From Mycolicibacterium pulveris (lineage in GTDB: Bacteria; Actinomycetota; Actinomycetes; Mycobacteriales; Mycobacteriaceae), in assembly GCF_010725725.1 (NCBI RefSeq), contig NZ_AP022599.1, positions 1,302,001-1,366,000 on the forward strand: 64,000 nucleotides of DNA, given 5' to 3'. The position numbers and the translations under genes are program-made. A model generated the notes under the pieces. It did no database searches and was not told the origin of the DNA. It worked only from the letters and a program-made list of their open reading frames with translations. Position 1 is the stretch's first letter. Each line of letters starts with the position of its first letter. This document shows, in pieces, positions 1 through 9,094 of the stretch.

Positions 1-43
1 GTGTGGCGATGTGTACCGGGTTCGACGGGCTGGGGCGGCCGTG

Positions 44-1015
44 ATGGCAAGGCGTGGTTCGGATTCCGGCGGTGCGGCGGCGTTCTTTGGTGTGCTGGTG
101 CTGATCTGGGTGGTCATCAACTACTACTGGGTCATCGTCGGTGTGGGGGCGGCGATCGGGCTGTTCTTCGGCATCCGGGCGCTGATCCGCCGCGAGCAGG
201 AACGGCGGCTGGCCGCCGAGCGGGACGCCGAGATCCTGGCGTATCGCGCCGATCGACAGCATCGCTGGGCGCTGCGCGGCGACACCCGGGGTGTGTACGG
301 CGTCGAAGGGGCGAAGTTGATGAAGTCGATCACGCCTCAGCCCGACGTTCCGTCGGCCAGTACGCCCGAGGATGACAAGCCCTACGCTGTGATCGCCTAC
401 ACCGCAGAGGATCTCGACGTCCTGCTGAGCGAGAGGCCGACGGGATGGACGTGGGCGGCCTTTGTGTCGGTACTCGTGCAACGCTACGCGAAGGTGCGGC
501 CGCGCCTGCGTGATTGCGAGCTGAATTACTCTGCGGCGCCGATTCGACACCTGCGAAGGGGCTGGGAGGTCGCGGCGTACTTCGAGGACTGCGTCGACAA
601 CCTGTGCGAGCTCACCGAGCGGTTGGCATCGTTCATGCACTCGCCGGCATTCAAGGACGTGATCGGCTTTGACGACGAGGATCTCGCCGACGCCGACGGG
701 ATCGTGCACGTGGCCAATCGGATGATGGACTTTCACGTGCGGTTCCTCGCGCTGGCCGAACGCTGCCGTGATGTCAGCGTGCCGTCGGCGTACAGCGGGC
801 TGCTGAAGGACTGCACGCACCTGATGGGCATCCCGCTCGACGGGTACCGGGCGTGCATCGACGAACTCGTCGAGATCGTCGACGGCATGCCCGACGTCCT
901 GCGTCACGCGCCCAGCGACGATGTCTATCTCGGCGCAGTCGTCCTGGAGATGGTCGCCGACGACCGGCTCATGGAGCGCATCTGTAAGCAGATCGAGGCG
1001 GCCGCGAAAGACTGA
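44..1015 (+). CDS. Hypothetical membrane-anchored protein
   Basis: About 323 residues with ATG at 44; an upstream GTG at 11 in the same frame is possible. Seen: two adjacent hydrophobic stretches near the N-terminus (roughly residues 10-50, rich in V/L/I/Y/G), separated by only a few residues, followed by a basic-acidic helical segment (RREQERRLAAERDAEI) and a long soluble C-terminal part with no motif I recognise. The likely arrangement is a membrane hairpin with a cytoplasmic domain. It converges on the DsbA-fold gene across a hairpin terminator. I do not recognise the family and assign no function. Confidence 0.75.
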   Translation: MARRGSDSGGAAAFFGVLVLIWVVINYYWVIVGVGAAIGLFFGIRALIRREQERRLAAERDAEILAYRADRQHRWALRGDTRGVYGVEGAKLMKSITPQPDVPSASTPEDDKPYAVIAYTAEDLDVLLSERPTGWTWAAFVSVLVQRYAKVRPRLRDCELNYSAAPIRHLRRGWEVAAYFEDCVDNLCELTERLASFMHSPAFKDVIGFDDEDLADADGIVHVANRMMDFHVRFLALAERCRDVSVPSAYSGLLKDCTHLMGIPLDGYRACIDELVEIVDGMPDVLRHAPSDDVYLGAVVLEMVADDRLMERICKQIEAAAKD

Positions 1016-1030
1016 GTCGTGTACTGGCCG

Positions 1031-1055
1031 GACCCGCGGACTGCGCCGCGGGGTC
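1031..1055. terminator. Bidirectional hairpin between convergent genes
   Basis: GACCCGCGG at 1031-1039 pairs with CCGCGGGGTC at 1046-1055, with one bulged G and a 6-base loop. It lies in the 38-base gap between the gene ending at 1015 (+) and the one ending at 1054 (-). There is no T-tract, which is common for mycobacterial terminators. Confidence 0.5.
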
Positions 1056-1752
1056 ACTCTGCCGTGTCGAAATTGATGACCTTGCCCCGGTTGATCGAGA
1101 CCCAGTCGCGGGCTTGCAGGTACGGGCGGAAGGTTTCGGTGATCGCTTGCTGATCGGCGGGTGTTTTCGGCCGCTGCAGCTCGTAGAGGTGCGGGAACTC
1201 CGTCCACGCGACGACGGCGTCCCACAGCCGCACCGCCGCCTCGCCGACGGGCGGGTCGATGAGCACCGGCCCGAACAGGCACTGCCCGTCGGGGAAGAAC
1301 AGCGTCGGCACGCCGTAGCCGCCGGCGTCGACGACGCGCTGGTGATCGGCCAAGACCTCGTCATTAGTGGTCGGGTCGGCGATAGCCTGGTCCACCAGGC
1401 CGGGATCGAAGCCGAGTTCCGCCAGAAGCGCTCGGGCGACGTCCTTTTCGTGCGGTTTGAGACCTTCGACGTGCAGGGCGCGGGCCGCGCGTTCGTACCA
1501 CGCGTCGACGTCGGCCATCGACTGCCGGCGCAGCAGCGCGCCGATGCGCATCATCGACCATCCGTAGGACCACTCCCGTTCCCAGGGGTGCTTCTTGCCG
1601 TCTTCGCGGTTGATCTCCTCGAGGCTGAAGAAGCGCCAGTTCACCTCGAGGCCGGTGTGATCGCGCACCTCGCGGATCCAGCGCGACGTCTGATACGCGA
1701 ACGGGCACATGATGTCGAAGTGAAAGTCAACGGCGGCAGGGCGATCGGTCAC
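1054..1752 (-). CDS. DsbA-fold (Rv2466c-like) thioredoxin-superfamily protein
   Basis: 232 residues, the usual length of the mycothiol-dependent oxidoreductase/nitroreductase family typified by Rv2466c. Seen: an N-terminal beta strand leading into [14 protein letters not shown] (around residues 13-26), the helical insertion, the GVPTLFF cis-proline region (around 170), and the family-like FGPVL and FPHLYELQR segments near the C-terminus. Known: Rv2466c carries a CPWC active site next to TSRWI. Here the motif is CPFA, so the second cysteine is absent and only a monothiol mechanism is possible. The protein is likely cytoplasmic, since no signal peptide is visible. It lies 83 bases downstream of the serpin-like gene on the same strand, possibly co-transcribed. 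Confidence 0.85.
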   Translation of the reverse strand: MTDRPAAVDFHFDIMCPFAYQTSRWIREVRDHTGLEVNWRFFSLEEINREDGKKHPWEREWSYGWSMMRIGALLRRQSMADVDAWYERAARALHVEGLKPHEKDVARALLAELGFDPGLVDQAIADPTTNDEVLADHQRVVDAGGYGVPTLFFPDGQCLFGPVLIDPPVGEAAVRLWDAVVAWTEFPHLYELQRPKTPADQQAITETFRPYLQARDWVSINRGKVINFDTAE

Positions 1753-1835
1753 ATCGGGAACCTTAGACTGGCCGGCGCGGGTGGGTCGTCATCTTGCCGG
1801 CTGCTCGTGGCGGGTTGGCCATGACCCGCGGTTCC

Positions 1836-3152
1836 TCATGGTGTGACCCAGCAGTGGAACAGTGGCATGCCCTCCCAGGCACCGCCGCGGGCGACCGCGA
1901 CGACCGCGTGTGGGCGATCGAAGGTGACGTCGACGCGGCGGACGGTGCGTTCGACGAAGTGTGGGGCGCCTGCCGTCATTCCTATGGCTGTGACGGCGGC
2001 GGCCTCGAATCCGTGTTCGTCGTAGGCGGCCGTGGCCGCTTGCACGCACTCGATCGGCCCGTCGAGCCCGGGGACAGCCTGCCCCAATGAGGCGACGAGC
2101 TCGGCCACTCCGGGAGCGGCGGTAAGCGCGGTGTCCACGGAGGCCTTCCAGCGAGGTAGGTGACTGCGCCAAAGGCAGTCGTCGCCGGGCGCGTCCAGCA
2201 GGTCGACCGCCTCGATCGTCTCGCGGACCGTCCACGCGTGGCCGTCAACGAGCTCATCGCCGGGCGTTTCACCGTGCCATAGGGCACCCTCGTTGAGCTG
2301 GGCGACGACCTCGTCGGTAGCGCGCCACACATCGATCGGCGAGAGGTCCGGGGCGGCAACGACACTGACGACGTCGACCGCGTCTTCGCTGAACGGCTTG
2401 GCGACGGCGACGAGCCCCGCGGCATTCGTGTCCACGATGGTCTGCAGCCCCCCGTCGAGGACGAGCCGACCGTTTTCGTCGGTGCGCATTTTCTTGGTCC
2501 AACGCGGCTGCAGGACCAGCGCGGTAGCCAGGACAAGCATGGTCAACGGGTTCACCTGTAGCGGGAAGCGTTCGATGAGGCCACGGGTGTGCTCAGATGC
2601 CCAGCGGTCCAGCCCGGCCTGATCGGGCAGCTCATCGAGCGCGACAGGAATCGTGGCGGTCGGCGGAACCCGCGACCACGCACCGAGCGCCGCGGCGACG
2701 GTCCGATGCGGTGCGTCGAGCAGGTCGGCGGCCAGCGAGGAAGCGTCCTCGCAGGACACGCCGAGCACATCCGCCAGGCGCTCGCGGTGTGCGCCGGTAG
2801 CGACAGGCGCCAATCGCGCGAGCAACAGCCACAACCCCAGATACGAGATCGCCGGCGTCTGCGCCGTACCCAGCGACTGCCGCGTCGCCGCGGCATACGC
2901 GGCGATGAGACCGGCCATGTCCGGACGGCTGGCTGTCGTCCACGCGGCATCGTCGGACGAACCAAGAAATTTGCGCTGTCCACAGCTTAGACACTCGGTG
3001 GTCCAGTCGCGCTCCATCATCGAGCACCCGGCCAGCATGAAGTCCCGCCGACGTTCTACCTCCTCCAAGAGCTCTGGAGAAGGCATGCCGTAAGCCTTGT
3101 AGTGCAGTGCGGTCGATCCGCATCGACCGCAGGCGGGATTCTCGTTCGTCAT
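1836..3152 (-). CDS. Zinc-ribbon plus serpin-like domain protein
   Basis: 438 residues from ATG at 3152; the open frame extends further upstream, but that part reads like non-coding sequence. N-terminal segment (1-70): CGRCGS and CLSCGQ pairs, a four-cysteine ribbon. Residues from about 80 to the end resemble a divergent serpin: an early alanine/leucine-rich helical region (LWLLLARLAP), then WASEHTRGLIERFPLQV and LVLATALVLQPRW, matching the serpin stretch that ends in N-A-x-x-F/L-x-x-x-W. The C-terminus reads DRPHAVVAVARGGAWEGMPLF followed by HCWVTP, as in the serpin tail. Known: serpins are usually secreted or periplasmic protease inhibitors. No signal peptide is visible, and the reactive-centre loop is not obviously inhibitory. 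The role is unknown and the fold is inferred. Confidence 0.72.
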   Translation of the reverse strand: MTNENPACGRCGSTALHYKAYGMPSPELLEEVERRRDFMLAGCSMMERDWTTECLSCGQRKFLGSSDDAAWTTASRPDMAGLIAAYAAATRQSLGTAQTPAISYLGLWLLLARLAPVATGAHRERLADVLGVSCEDASSLAADLLDAPHRTVAAALGAWSRVPPTATIPVALDELPDQAGLDRWASEHTRGLIERFPLQVNPLTMLVLATALVLQPRWTKKMRTDENGRLVLDGGLQTIVDTNAAGLVAVAKPFSEDAVDVVSVVAAPDLSPIDVWRATDEVVAQLNEGALWHGETPGDELVDGHAWTVRETIEAVDLLDAPGDDCLWRSHLPRWKASVDTALTAAPGVAELVASLGQAVPGLDGPIECVQAATAAYDEHGFEAAAVTAIGMTAGAPHFVERTVRRVDVTFDRPHAVVAVARGGAWEGMPLFHCWVTP

Positions 3153-3337
3153 GGCTGGCAAAATACATGGACGCACCGACAAACCAGCACGCGAAAGGTC
3201 GAAACCCGCCGATAGACAGTACTGAACTCGCCGCGAGCGCCGAACATGTTGCACACACGCGATGGTTAGTCAACCACGTTTGGGGGCAGCGGCGTGCCGA
3301 GATAAGCCAGGGAAGACACGGTTTCGAGCAGCTTCGG

Positions 3338-3841
3338 CTATGACTGGCCGGTCGTACGGGTGAGCGCGAGGACGGTGGGATAGATCGAGCGGACGACAAC
3401 ATCAGGGAACTGAGCCAGCAGCGCCATGACAAACGCTGAACGCTTCACGTTGAGCTCGTTGAGGAGCTCATCGTGGCTTAATTCGCCTTTGATCTTCAAT
3501 CGGTTCCAGGCGGCTACGATCATCCAAGCCGGAACGAGTTGCGGTGCGGTTCCGAGCCGTCGAGACCGTAAGGTCTCGACCCAGACCCCACTCGCATCGA
3601 ACCGGTCGATCCAGTTCGGTCGCTTGTTGGTAAGTGTCTCGATCTCGGCATGGGCTTCGAAAACGGCCTGAATTCGTTCGAGCAGATCGTCATCGAGATT
3701 CTTCAATCGCGGATGCGTAGAAATTCTCCACCTCCTCGTCTGCCCGGTCGAGGCCGATAAGCCGCTCGACGTACGACACAGACGGCACAACTGGTTTTCA
3801 ATCGAGACCCCGTATTGATCGCCAAGATAGCGGATTCTCAT
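3338..3841 (-). CDS. Unknown protein with winged-helix-like C-terminus
   Basis: At most 167 residues. The first about 45 residues are Cys/Arg/Ser-rich and look unlike a folded domain, so the true start may be further in, near LKNLDDDLLERIQAVF. The C-terminal half has a helical pattern reading VPAWMIVAAWNRLKIKG, then LSHDELLNELNVKRSAFV, like a small winged-helix or helical DNA-binding unit. It is divergent from the HNH nuclease gene, with a gap of about 70 bases that must hold both promoters, so it could be a regulator or partner of that system. I do not recognise the family. Confidence 0.55.
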   Translation of the reverse strand: MRIRYLGDQYGVSIENQLCRLCRTSSGLSASTGQTRRWRISTHPRLKNLDDDLLERIQAVFEAHAEIETLTNKRPNWIDRFDASGVWVETLRSRRLGTAPQLVPAWMIVAAWNRLKIKGELSHDELLNELNVKRSAFVMALLAQFPDVVVRSIYPTVLALTRTTGQS

Positions 3842-3912
3842 CGTCTTTCACCAAGAACTCGGACCTGCGGGCGATAATCTTCTGGTGCGAAACGGTGGAA
3901 CGGTCCCAGATC

Positions 3913-5013
3913 ATGGGTAATAAGTCAACCGATCCGCTGCTGCTTGGTCAGCGGGTCGTGGCCATCCTCGAAACCGGTCAACGCGACGCCACCTACAAGC
4001 TAGCGACCCTGATGGCGCTGATCGAACACTGCATCGAAAATTTACCTGAGCAAGCCACCGATACGCTGCGGGTGCCGATCCCCGAGTTGGCGCACCGGGT
4101 GCTGGCAATCTACTGGCGTCAAGTTCGCCCCTTCGAGGGACATGAGCTCGCACAACGCAGGACTGGGAGGAAGGCGCGGATCATTGACGCGACCAAGGAG
4201 TTGCGCGATGCGGCGCGCACCGGCGACACCGCACTGTCGCTTGAGGTCGCGATGATGCGGACACCCAAGGCCTATCAGCAGGCGATCGACAAGATCGTCA
4301 TCGCACTGGCCAAGCAACCGCTGCCGAGGTTGCAGAAGCTCCCCGGATCGGCCACCAGTGATCCGTTCCTGTACGACGATTCCTTTCTGGGCGAGAATGT
4401 TTCGCGGCGAACGTTGCGCCAACACGGCGACGCAATTGTGCTCAACCCAGGGGTTGCGCACGGCCTGGCCCGACTTGCCGGTCTGCTGCGGCCCACGCTG
4501 GAGATCATGTGGGTCGAAGACGTGCGGCAGATGAACAAGTTCCTGGACGCGGAAGTGCCCGACGTCGCCGGGCACCTGTTCGGGCGGGAACGAACAGCCC
4601 TGACCGTTGTCCGCGACCCATTCAAAGAGGCGTTCGGACCGCACTGTTTCTATTGCGGCACCCACCTGCCCGCCGATAATCCGATCGATCACGTTCTCCC
4701 GTGGTCGCTAGTGGGTATCGACGGGCTCGCCAACCTCGTTTTGGCTTGTGCCCGGTGCAACGGCGACAAACGGCACGCACTGCCATCAGTCGACATCGTC
4801 AATCGTGTTCTCACACGGGACCGCGAAGCCCTCGAGGAGATCGCCGCCGACCTGCAGTGGCCGACCCAGCACGAGCGCGTGACTGCCGCGGCGCGAGGCA
4901 TCTATCGCGGCCAGCCCGAAGGAGTCCCAACGTGGGCTGGTTACAAGCAAACCGAGCGGCTCGATATCAGCTTCCCGCCGTGGTGGATAATGACGGGCTA
5001 CAGCCCGCGATGA
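3913..5013 (+). CDS. HNH endonuclease domain protein
   Basis: 366 residues from ATG at 3913; a GTG at 3895 in frame is an alternative. The N-terminal 240 residues are helical with no recognised domain. Around residues 243-290 the sequence carries FYCGTHL, IDHVLPWS, NLVLACARCNGDKRH: two CxxC zinc pairs enclosing the D-H dyad and the N...H of an HNH nuclease. The product should cut DNA (or, less likely, RNA) using a divalent metal. It is followed after 71 bases by the PLD-helicase-DUF3427 gene in the same direction, so the two probably form one defence unit beside DISARM. The target and any methylation dependence cannot be read from the sequence. Confidence 0.85.
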   Translation: MGNKSTDPLLLGQRVVAILETGQRDATYKLATLMALIEHCIENLPEQATDTLRVPIPELAHRVLAIYWRQVRPFEGHELAQRRTGRKARIIDATKELRDAARTGDTALSLEVAMMRTPKAYQQAIDKIVIALAKQPLPRLQKLPGSATSDPFLYDDSFLGENVSRRTLRQHGDAIVLNPGVAHGLARLAGLLRPTLEIMWVEDVRQMNKFLDAEVPDVAGHLFGRERTALTVVRDPFKEAFGPHCFYCGTHLPADNPIDHVLPWSLVGIDGLANLVLACARCNGDKRHALPSVDIVNRVLTRDREALEEIAADLQWPTQHERVTAAARGIYRGQPEGVPTWAGYKQTERLDISFPPWWIMTGYSPR

Positions 5014-5084
5014 GCTATGGCGCCGACGCCGATACCTCCGCAGTGGAGACGGTCGCCGCCGTCCGAGCGTTTTGAGGTCGACCT

Positions 5085-8000
5085 GTGGTGGATATGGATC
5101 CAGGAATCTACGAACTACTTGTCACTGAGGCGCTGCACACACGTCTTGGCTATCTGGATAGCACCCTGCGCCCGACGCGCGCTCTGCACACGGCCGAGGC
5201 GGCCGATCGGATTGCGCTGCACCTGAGCCGGGAAATCGAGAGGTCTGTCGAGGCATTACCTGACAAGGACCGCGTCAAGATCGGCATCGAGATCGCCCGC
5301 CAACTGATTCAGCGACTGAGCGAACTAGCCGAGACTGACACCTCCGCCGCACCCGTCGAACCAGGTGAGGTTCTCCACGCGATTCTCGAAAAGCAACCTG
5401 ACGGGAAACCTCGTACGATCACCGAACCACTTATCCCCCTTCTTGACACCACGCTGCTCACAAATGCTCCCGGTGACCCGGTCCTGATGACCCAATTGGA
5501 CGCCGAGATCGACTCCGCAACAGACGGAATCGACGTGGTGATGGCATTTGTCCGCCGCAGCGGCATCAACCCCCTACTCAGCTCACTACGGCGTCACTGC
5601 GAACGAGGTAGACGGCTGCGTCTGCTCACCACGATCTACACCGGTTCCACCGAACGAGCAGCGCTGGATCAACTGAGCAACCTCGGCGCCGAGATCGGCG
5701 TCTCCTACGACGTGACCAGCACTCGATTGCACGCTAAAGCGTGGATTTTTCATCGCCGGACCGGGTTCTCAACCGCGTACGTCGGCTCATCGAATCTGAC
5801 GCATAGCGCCCAACACACTGGCCTCGAGTGGAATGTTCGTGTCTCGTCAGCGCGCAATCCCGACGTGCTGGCCAAGTTTGACGCAATGTTCGAAAGCTAC
5901 TGGCAGGGTGGCGACTTCATTCCCTACGATCCCGACCAGTTCGACATGGAAACACGGCGGGCCACCCATACCGACCAGGGCCCACATATTGTCCTTAGTC
6001 CGATCGAGCTGCGGCTCGAGCCTTTCCAGGAGCGATTGCTCGAACAGATCTCGGTATCGCGCACCAAAGGGCATCATCGCAACTTGCTCGTCGCCGCGAC
6101 CGGCACGGGAAAGACCGTCATGGCCGCCGTCGACTACGCGCGGCTTCGTGAGGAGCTCCCGCGCGCTCGGCTGCTCTTCGTGGCTCATCGAAACGAAATT
6201 CTTGATCAGAGCCTTGCCACATTTCGATATGCCTTACGTGAAGCGTCGTTCGGTGAGAAGTGGATCGGCGGCTCCCGACCTCAGCTCTTCGACCATGTCT
6301 TCGCCTCCATCCAAAGCCTGAATGCCGCCAACCTGGAAGATCTACCGCCCGATCACTTCGACGTTGTCATCATCGACGAGTTCCATCATGCGGCAGCGCC
6401 GTCGTACCAAAAACTTCTGGACCATGTTCAGCCCCGAGAGCTGTTGGGCCTTACTGCCACGCCCGAACGCAGCGACGGCCTTTCGATCCTTCACTGGTTT
6501 GACGACCGCATCGCCGCCGAACTGCGACTGTGGGATGCCATCGACCAACAGCGCCTTACACCGTTTATGTACTTCGGGATCCATGACGGACTCGACCTCA
6601 CCGAGATCCCCTGGCGCCGCGGCCGCGGTTACGACCTTGAGGCATTAAGCGATCTGTACACCAGCACCGACGCTTGGGCTCGCACCATCGTGCAAGAGGT
6701 GCAGCGGCGAGCCGAAGACCCGCGCTCCATGCGGGCTCTCGGGTTTTGCGTCAGTATCGACCACGCTCGGTTCATGGCGACGCACTTCAACAAGCACGGC
6801 ATCCCTGCCGTGGCGGTTTGGGGTGATAGCCCGCGGGAGGAACGCAAGGCGGCGTTGCGGCAGCTGTCCGCCGGGGAGATCCGTGTTGTCTTCTCGGTCG
6901 ACCTGTTCAACGAGGGTGTCGACGTGCCCGCTGTCGACACCGTGCTGATGATGCGTCCCACCGAAAGCCCGACGTTGTTTCTGCAACAGCTTGGCCGTGG
7001 TCTGCGGCGGTCGAAGGGCAAAGCCTTTTGTACGGTCCTCGACTTCGTGGGTACGCATCGCCGTGAGTTCCGCTTCGACCGCCGCTATCGTGCACTCATC
7101 GGTGGCACGCGTCGCGATATTGAACGCGCAGTGCAGCAAGGTTTTCCGTTCTTGCCGGCCGGTTGCTACATGCAGCTGGACCACAAGTCGTCAGAGATCG
7201 TGCTGCGTAGCCTGCGCGAGGCGATTCCCACCCGTTGGCCTGCCCGCGTCGAAGAATTGCGGGTCGTGCACAGCAAATATCCCGACGTAACGTTGTCGAA
7301 GTACCTCGAGGAGTCCGGGCTGGACTTGCCCGATGTGTACGACGGGTCACGGAGCTGGTCGGATCTGTGCGAAGCGGCCGCGGTGCCGGTCGCACCTTCA
7401 GGCCCACATGAGAAGTCACTACGTAGGGCGGTCGGTCGGCTGTTGCATGTCGATGACGATGAGCGCATCGCTACCTACCGCGACCTCCTAGAGTCAACAA
7501 TCCCACCGGATGTCTCGACGTTGCCCGAACGGCAGCGACGGTTGGTCCGCATGCTCGTCGCGAGCCTCGGCGACCAAGTCCTGACGAAGGACCACTCGGT
7601 GCAGGACGCTGTCGATCTCTTGTGGGCGCACCCACAGATACGTGCCGAACTCGCCGAGCTTCTCGTCGAGCTCGACGATCGGGTGGATCACTTGCACGGT
7701 GATCTAGAGCATCATCCCGACGTACCGCTGCAAGTGCACGCCCGCTACTCGCGCATCGAGATTTTGAGCGCGTTCGGTATCGGTACAAACGCCAAAGTCG
7801 CTGCTTGGCAGAGCGGTGTGTACGAAGCGAAGGAGGCCAACGCCGAGTTGCTTGCGTTCACACTTGATAAGAGCACCGGCGCGTTTTCGCCGACGACCCG
7901 CTACCGTGACTACGCGATCAGCCGCACCCTTATTCACTGGGAAAGCCAGTCGACCACAAGGGAAGACAGCGCTACGGGCTTGCGCTACCGCAATCACGAA

Positions 8001-8180
8001 CGCGACGGTCGCTCCATCATGCTGTTCACTCGTCTGCGCGCCGACGACCGAGCCTTCTGGTTTCTCGGCCCGGCCAGCTATCGCGGTCATGTCGGCGAGA
8101 AGCCGATGGCCATCACGTGGGAGCTGGACACACCCTTGCCGGGTGACCTATATCAGCAGTTCGCCGCCGCGGTCGCCTGA
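5085..8180 (+). CDS. PLD nuclease-like / SF2 helicase / DUF3427 fusion protein
   Basis: 1031 residues from GTG at 5085; an ATG at 5094 is also in frame. Domain order: an N-terminal helical region; a phospholipase-D-like domain (about 110-280) with LHAKAWIF then GSSNLT, one HKD half-site; a superfamily 2 helicase with Walker A ATGTGKT (about 338), motif II DEFHH (about 431), LTATPERSDG (motif III), and motif VI QQLGRGLRR; and a C-terminal DUF3427-type domain (about 880-1030: YSRIEILSAFG, FWFLGPASY, ITWELDTPLP). Known: proteins of this architecture are common in defence islands and are thought to be ATP-driven DNA translocases with a nuclease. It is convergent with drmC and preceded by the HNH gene. 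It is not one of the DISARM core genes. Confidence 0.9.
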   Translation: MVDMDPGIYELLVTEALHTRLGYLDSTLRPTRALHTAEAADRIALHLSREIERSVEALPDKDRVKIGIEIARQLIQRLSELAETDTSAAPVEPGEVLHAILEKQPDGKPRTITEPLIPLLDTTLLTNAPGDPVLMTQLDAEIDSATDGIDVVMAFVRRSGINPLLSSLRRHCERGRRLRLLTTIYTGSTERAALDQLSNLGAEIGVSYDVTSTRLHAKAWIFHRRTGFSTAYVGSSNLTHSAQHTGLEWNVRVSSARNPDVLAKFDAMFESYWQGGDFIPYDPDQFDMETRRATHTDQGPHIVLSPIELRLEPFQERLLEQISVSRTKGHHRNLLVAATGTGKTVMAAVDYARLREELPRARLLFVAHRNEILDQSLATFRYALREASFGEKWIGGSRPQLFDHVFASIQSLNAANLEDLPPDHFDVVIIDEFHHAAAPSYQKLLDHVQPRELLGLTATPERSDGLSILHWFDDRIAAELRLWDAIDQQRLTPFMYFGIHDGLDLTEIPWRRGRGYDLEALSDLYTSTDAWARTIVQEVQRRAEDPRSMRALGFCVSIDHARFMATHFNKHGIPAVAVWGDSPREERKAALRQLSAGEIRVVFSVDLFNEGVDVPAVDTVLMMRPTESPTLFLQQLGRGLRRSKGKAFCTVLDFVGTHRREFRFDRRYRALIGGTRRDIERAVQQGFPFLPAGCYMQLDHKSSEIVLRSLREAIPTRWPARVEELRVVHSKYPDVTLSKYLEESGLDLPDVYDGSRSWSDLCEAAAVPVAPSGPHEKSLRRAVGRLLHVDDDERIATYRDLLESTIPPDVSTLPERQRRLVRMLVASLGDQVLTKDHSVQDAVDLLWAHPQIRAELAELLVELDDRVDHLHGDLEHHPDVPLQVHARYSRIEILSAFGIGTNAKVAAWQSGVYEAKEANAELLAFTLDKSTGAFSPTTRYRDYAISRTLIHWESQSTTREDSATGLRYRNHERDGRSIMLFTRLRADDRAFWFLGPASYRGHVGEKPMAITWELDTPLPGDLYQQFAAAVA

Positions 8181-8389
8181 GAGCGGACATTGACGGAAGC
8201 CTCGGGATCAAACGACGACACTAGTCGCAGAGCACTCTATTTATCTCGGTCGCGCCGTGGCCCGATACCCAACATCAGGCCCCGATCACTGGCAAAGCGG
8301 GCTTAGAGATAGGTGCGTCGCTCCAGATTCGGCGCCAGGTTTCTCGTATTTCCTGACGCAACCAGTACCGGCGGATACCTCCCACTCCC

Positions 8390-9094
8390 TCAGATGAGCT
8401 CGTACAAACTCCCCCGCTTGCTGGCCATTGTGGATTCCATCGATGCTGCCAGCCCACCGTCATGGATGCGCAGCCCAAACTCGACATTGCGATTTTCGGC
8501 ATTGTAGGAGAAGTTTGCACTGGTCAACAGCACGATCTCGTGATCGACGATGATGAACTTGGCGTGGCTGACAATAGGTTGGCTATCGGGCAGCGTGGCT
8601 GATCTGTATACGGTGGCGCTGGGCAGGCGTGTCTTGACTCCGGTGGGGTCGCCTACCTCGGAGTCGACATACACGCACACTGCGAGATCGGGTTCCTCAG
8701 AGGCTCTTTGGAGTGCGTCCCACATGGCCGAGGTCGGTGAGAAGTTGTAGGTCGCGCAGGTAACAGCCACGCGGGCGGCTGCGACGACATCGTGGAACTG
8801 GTTCGTCAAGTGGCCGACGGTTGCCTCCTGGCCGGGCATGGTCCAGACCGGAACGAGCTCACGGTGAGCAAGCTTCGCCCCAGCGATACCGCGTAGCACC
8901 GCAGCCGCCAGTTCTGGTGAATCGTGCCCGATTCCAGCTGCCTTCAGCAGGCCGGATACGCGCTCGCGTCGTGAGAGACTGATCGATGCCAGTGCGTGCG
9001 TGGTGTGCTCACCAAATTCAAAGAGCGCGGCCAGGCTGTCGGCCTCGGTCGCAGTCAGGTATTGCCCAAGTTCCTTGAACGGGTCATCGGACAT
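8390..9094 (-). CDS. drmC: DISARM phospholipase-D-like protein DrmC
   Basis: 234 residues from ATG at 9094; the frame is open further upstream, but that part overlaps the end of drmB. The last gene of the DISARM operon, overlapping the drmB stop by 11 bases. The N-terminal half is helical. The C-terminal half is a PLD domain with SHAKFIIVDHEIVLLTSANF (H-x-K-x4-D, then S/N residues), a single HKD motif, so activity would need dimerisation. Known: DrmC is a core DISARM component of PLD type, reported as dispensable for protection against some phages in the Bacillus system. It faces the PLD-helicase gene tail to tail across a 209-base gap in which I see no hairpin of note. Confidence 0.88.
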   Translation of the reverse strand: MSDDPFKELGQYLTATEADSLAALFEFGEHTTHALASISLSRRERVSGLLKAAGIGHDSPELAAAVLRGIAGAKLAHRELVPVWTMPGQEATVGHLTNQFHDVVAAARVAVTCATYNFSPTSAMWDALQRASEEPDLAVCVYVDSEVGDPTGVKTRLPSATVYRSATLPDSQPIVSHAKFIIVDHEIVLLTSANFSYNAENRNVEFGLRIHDGGLAASMESTMASKRGSLYELI

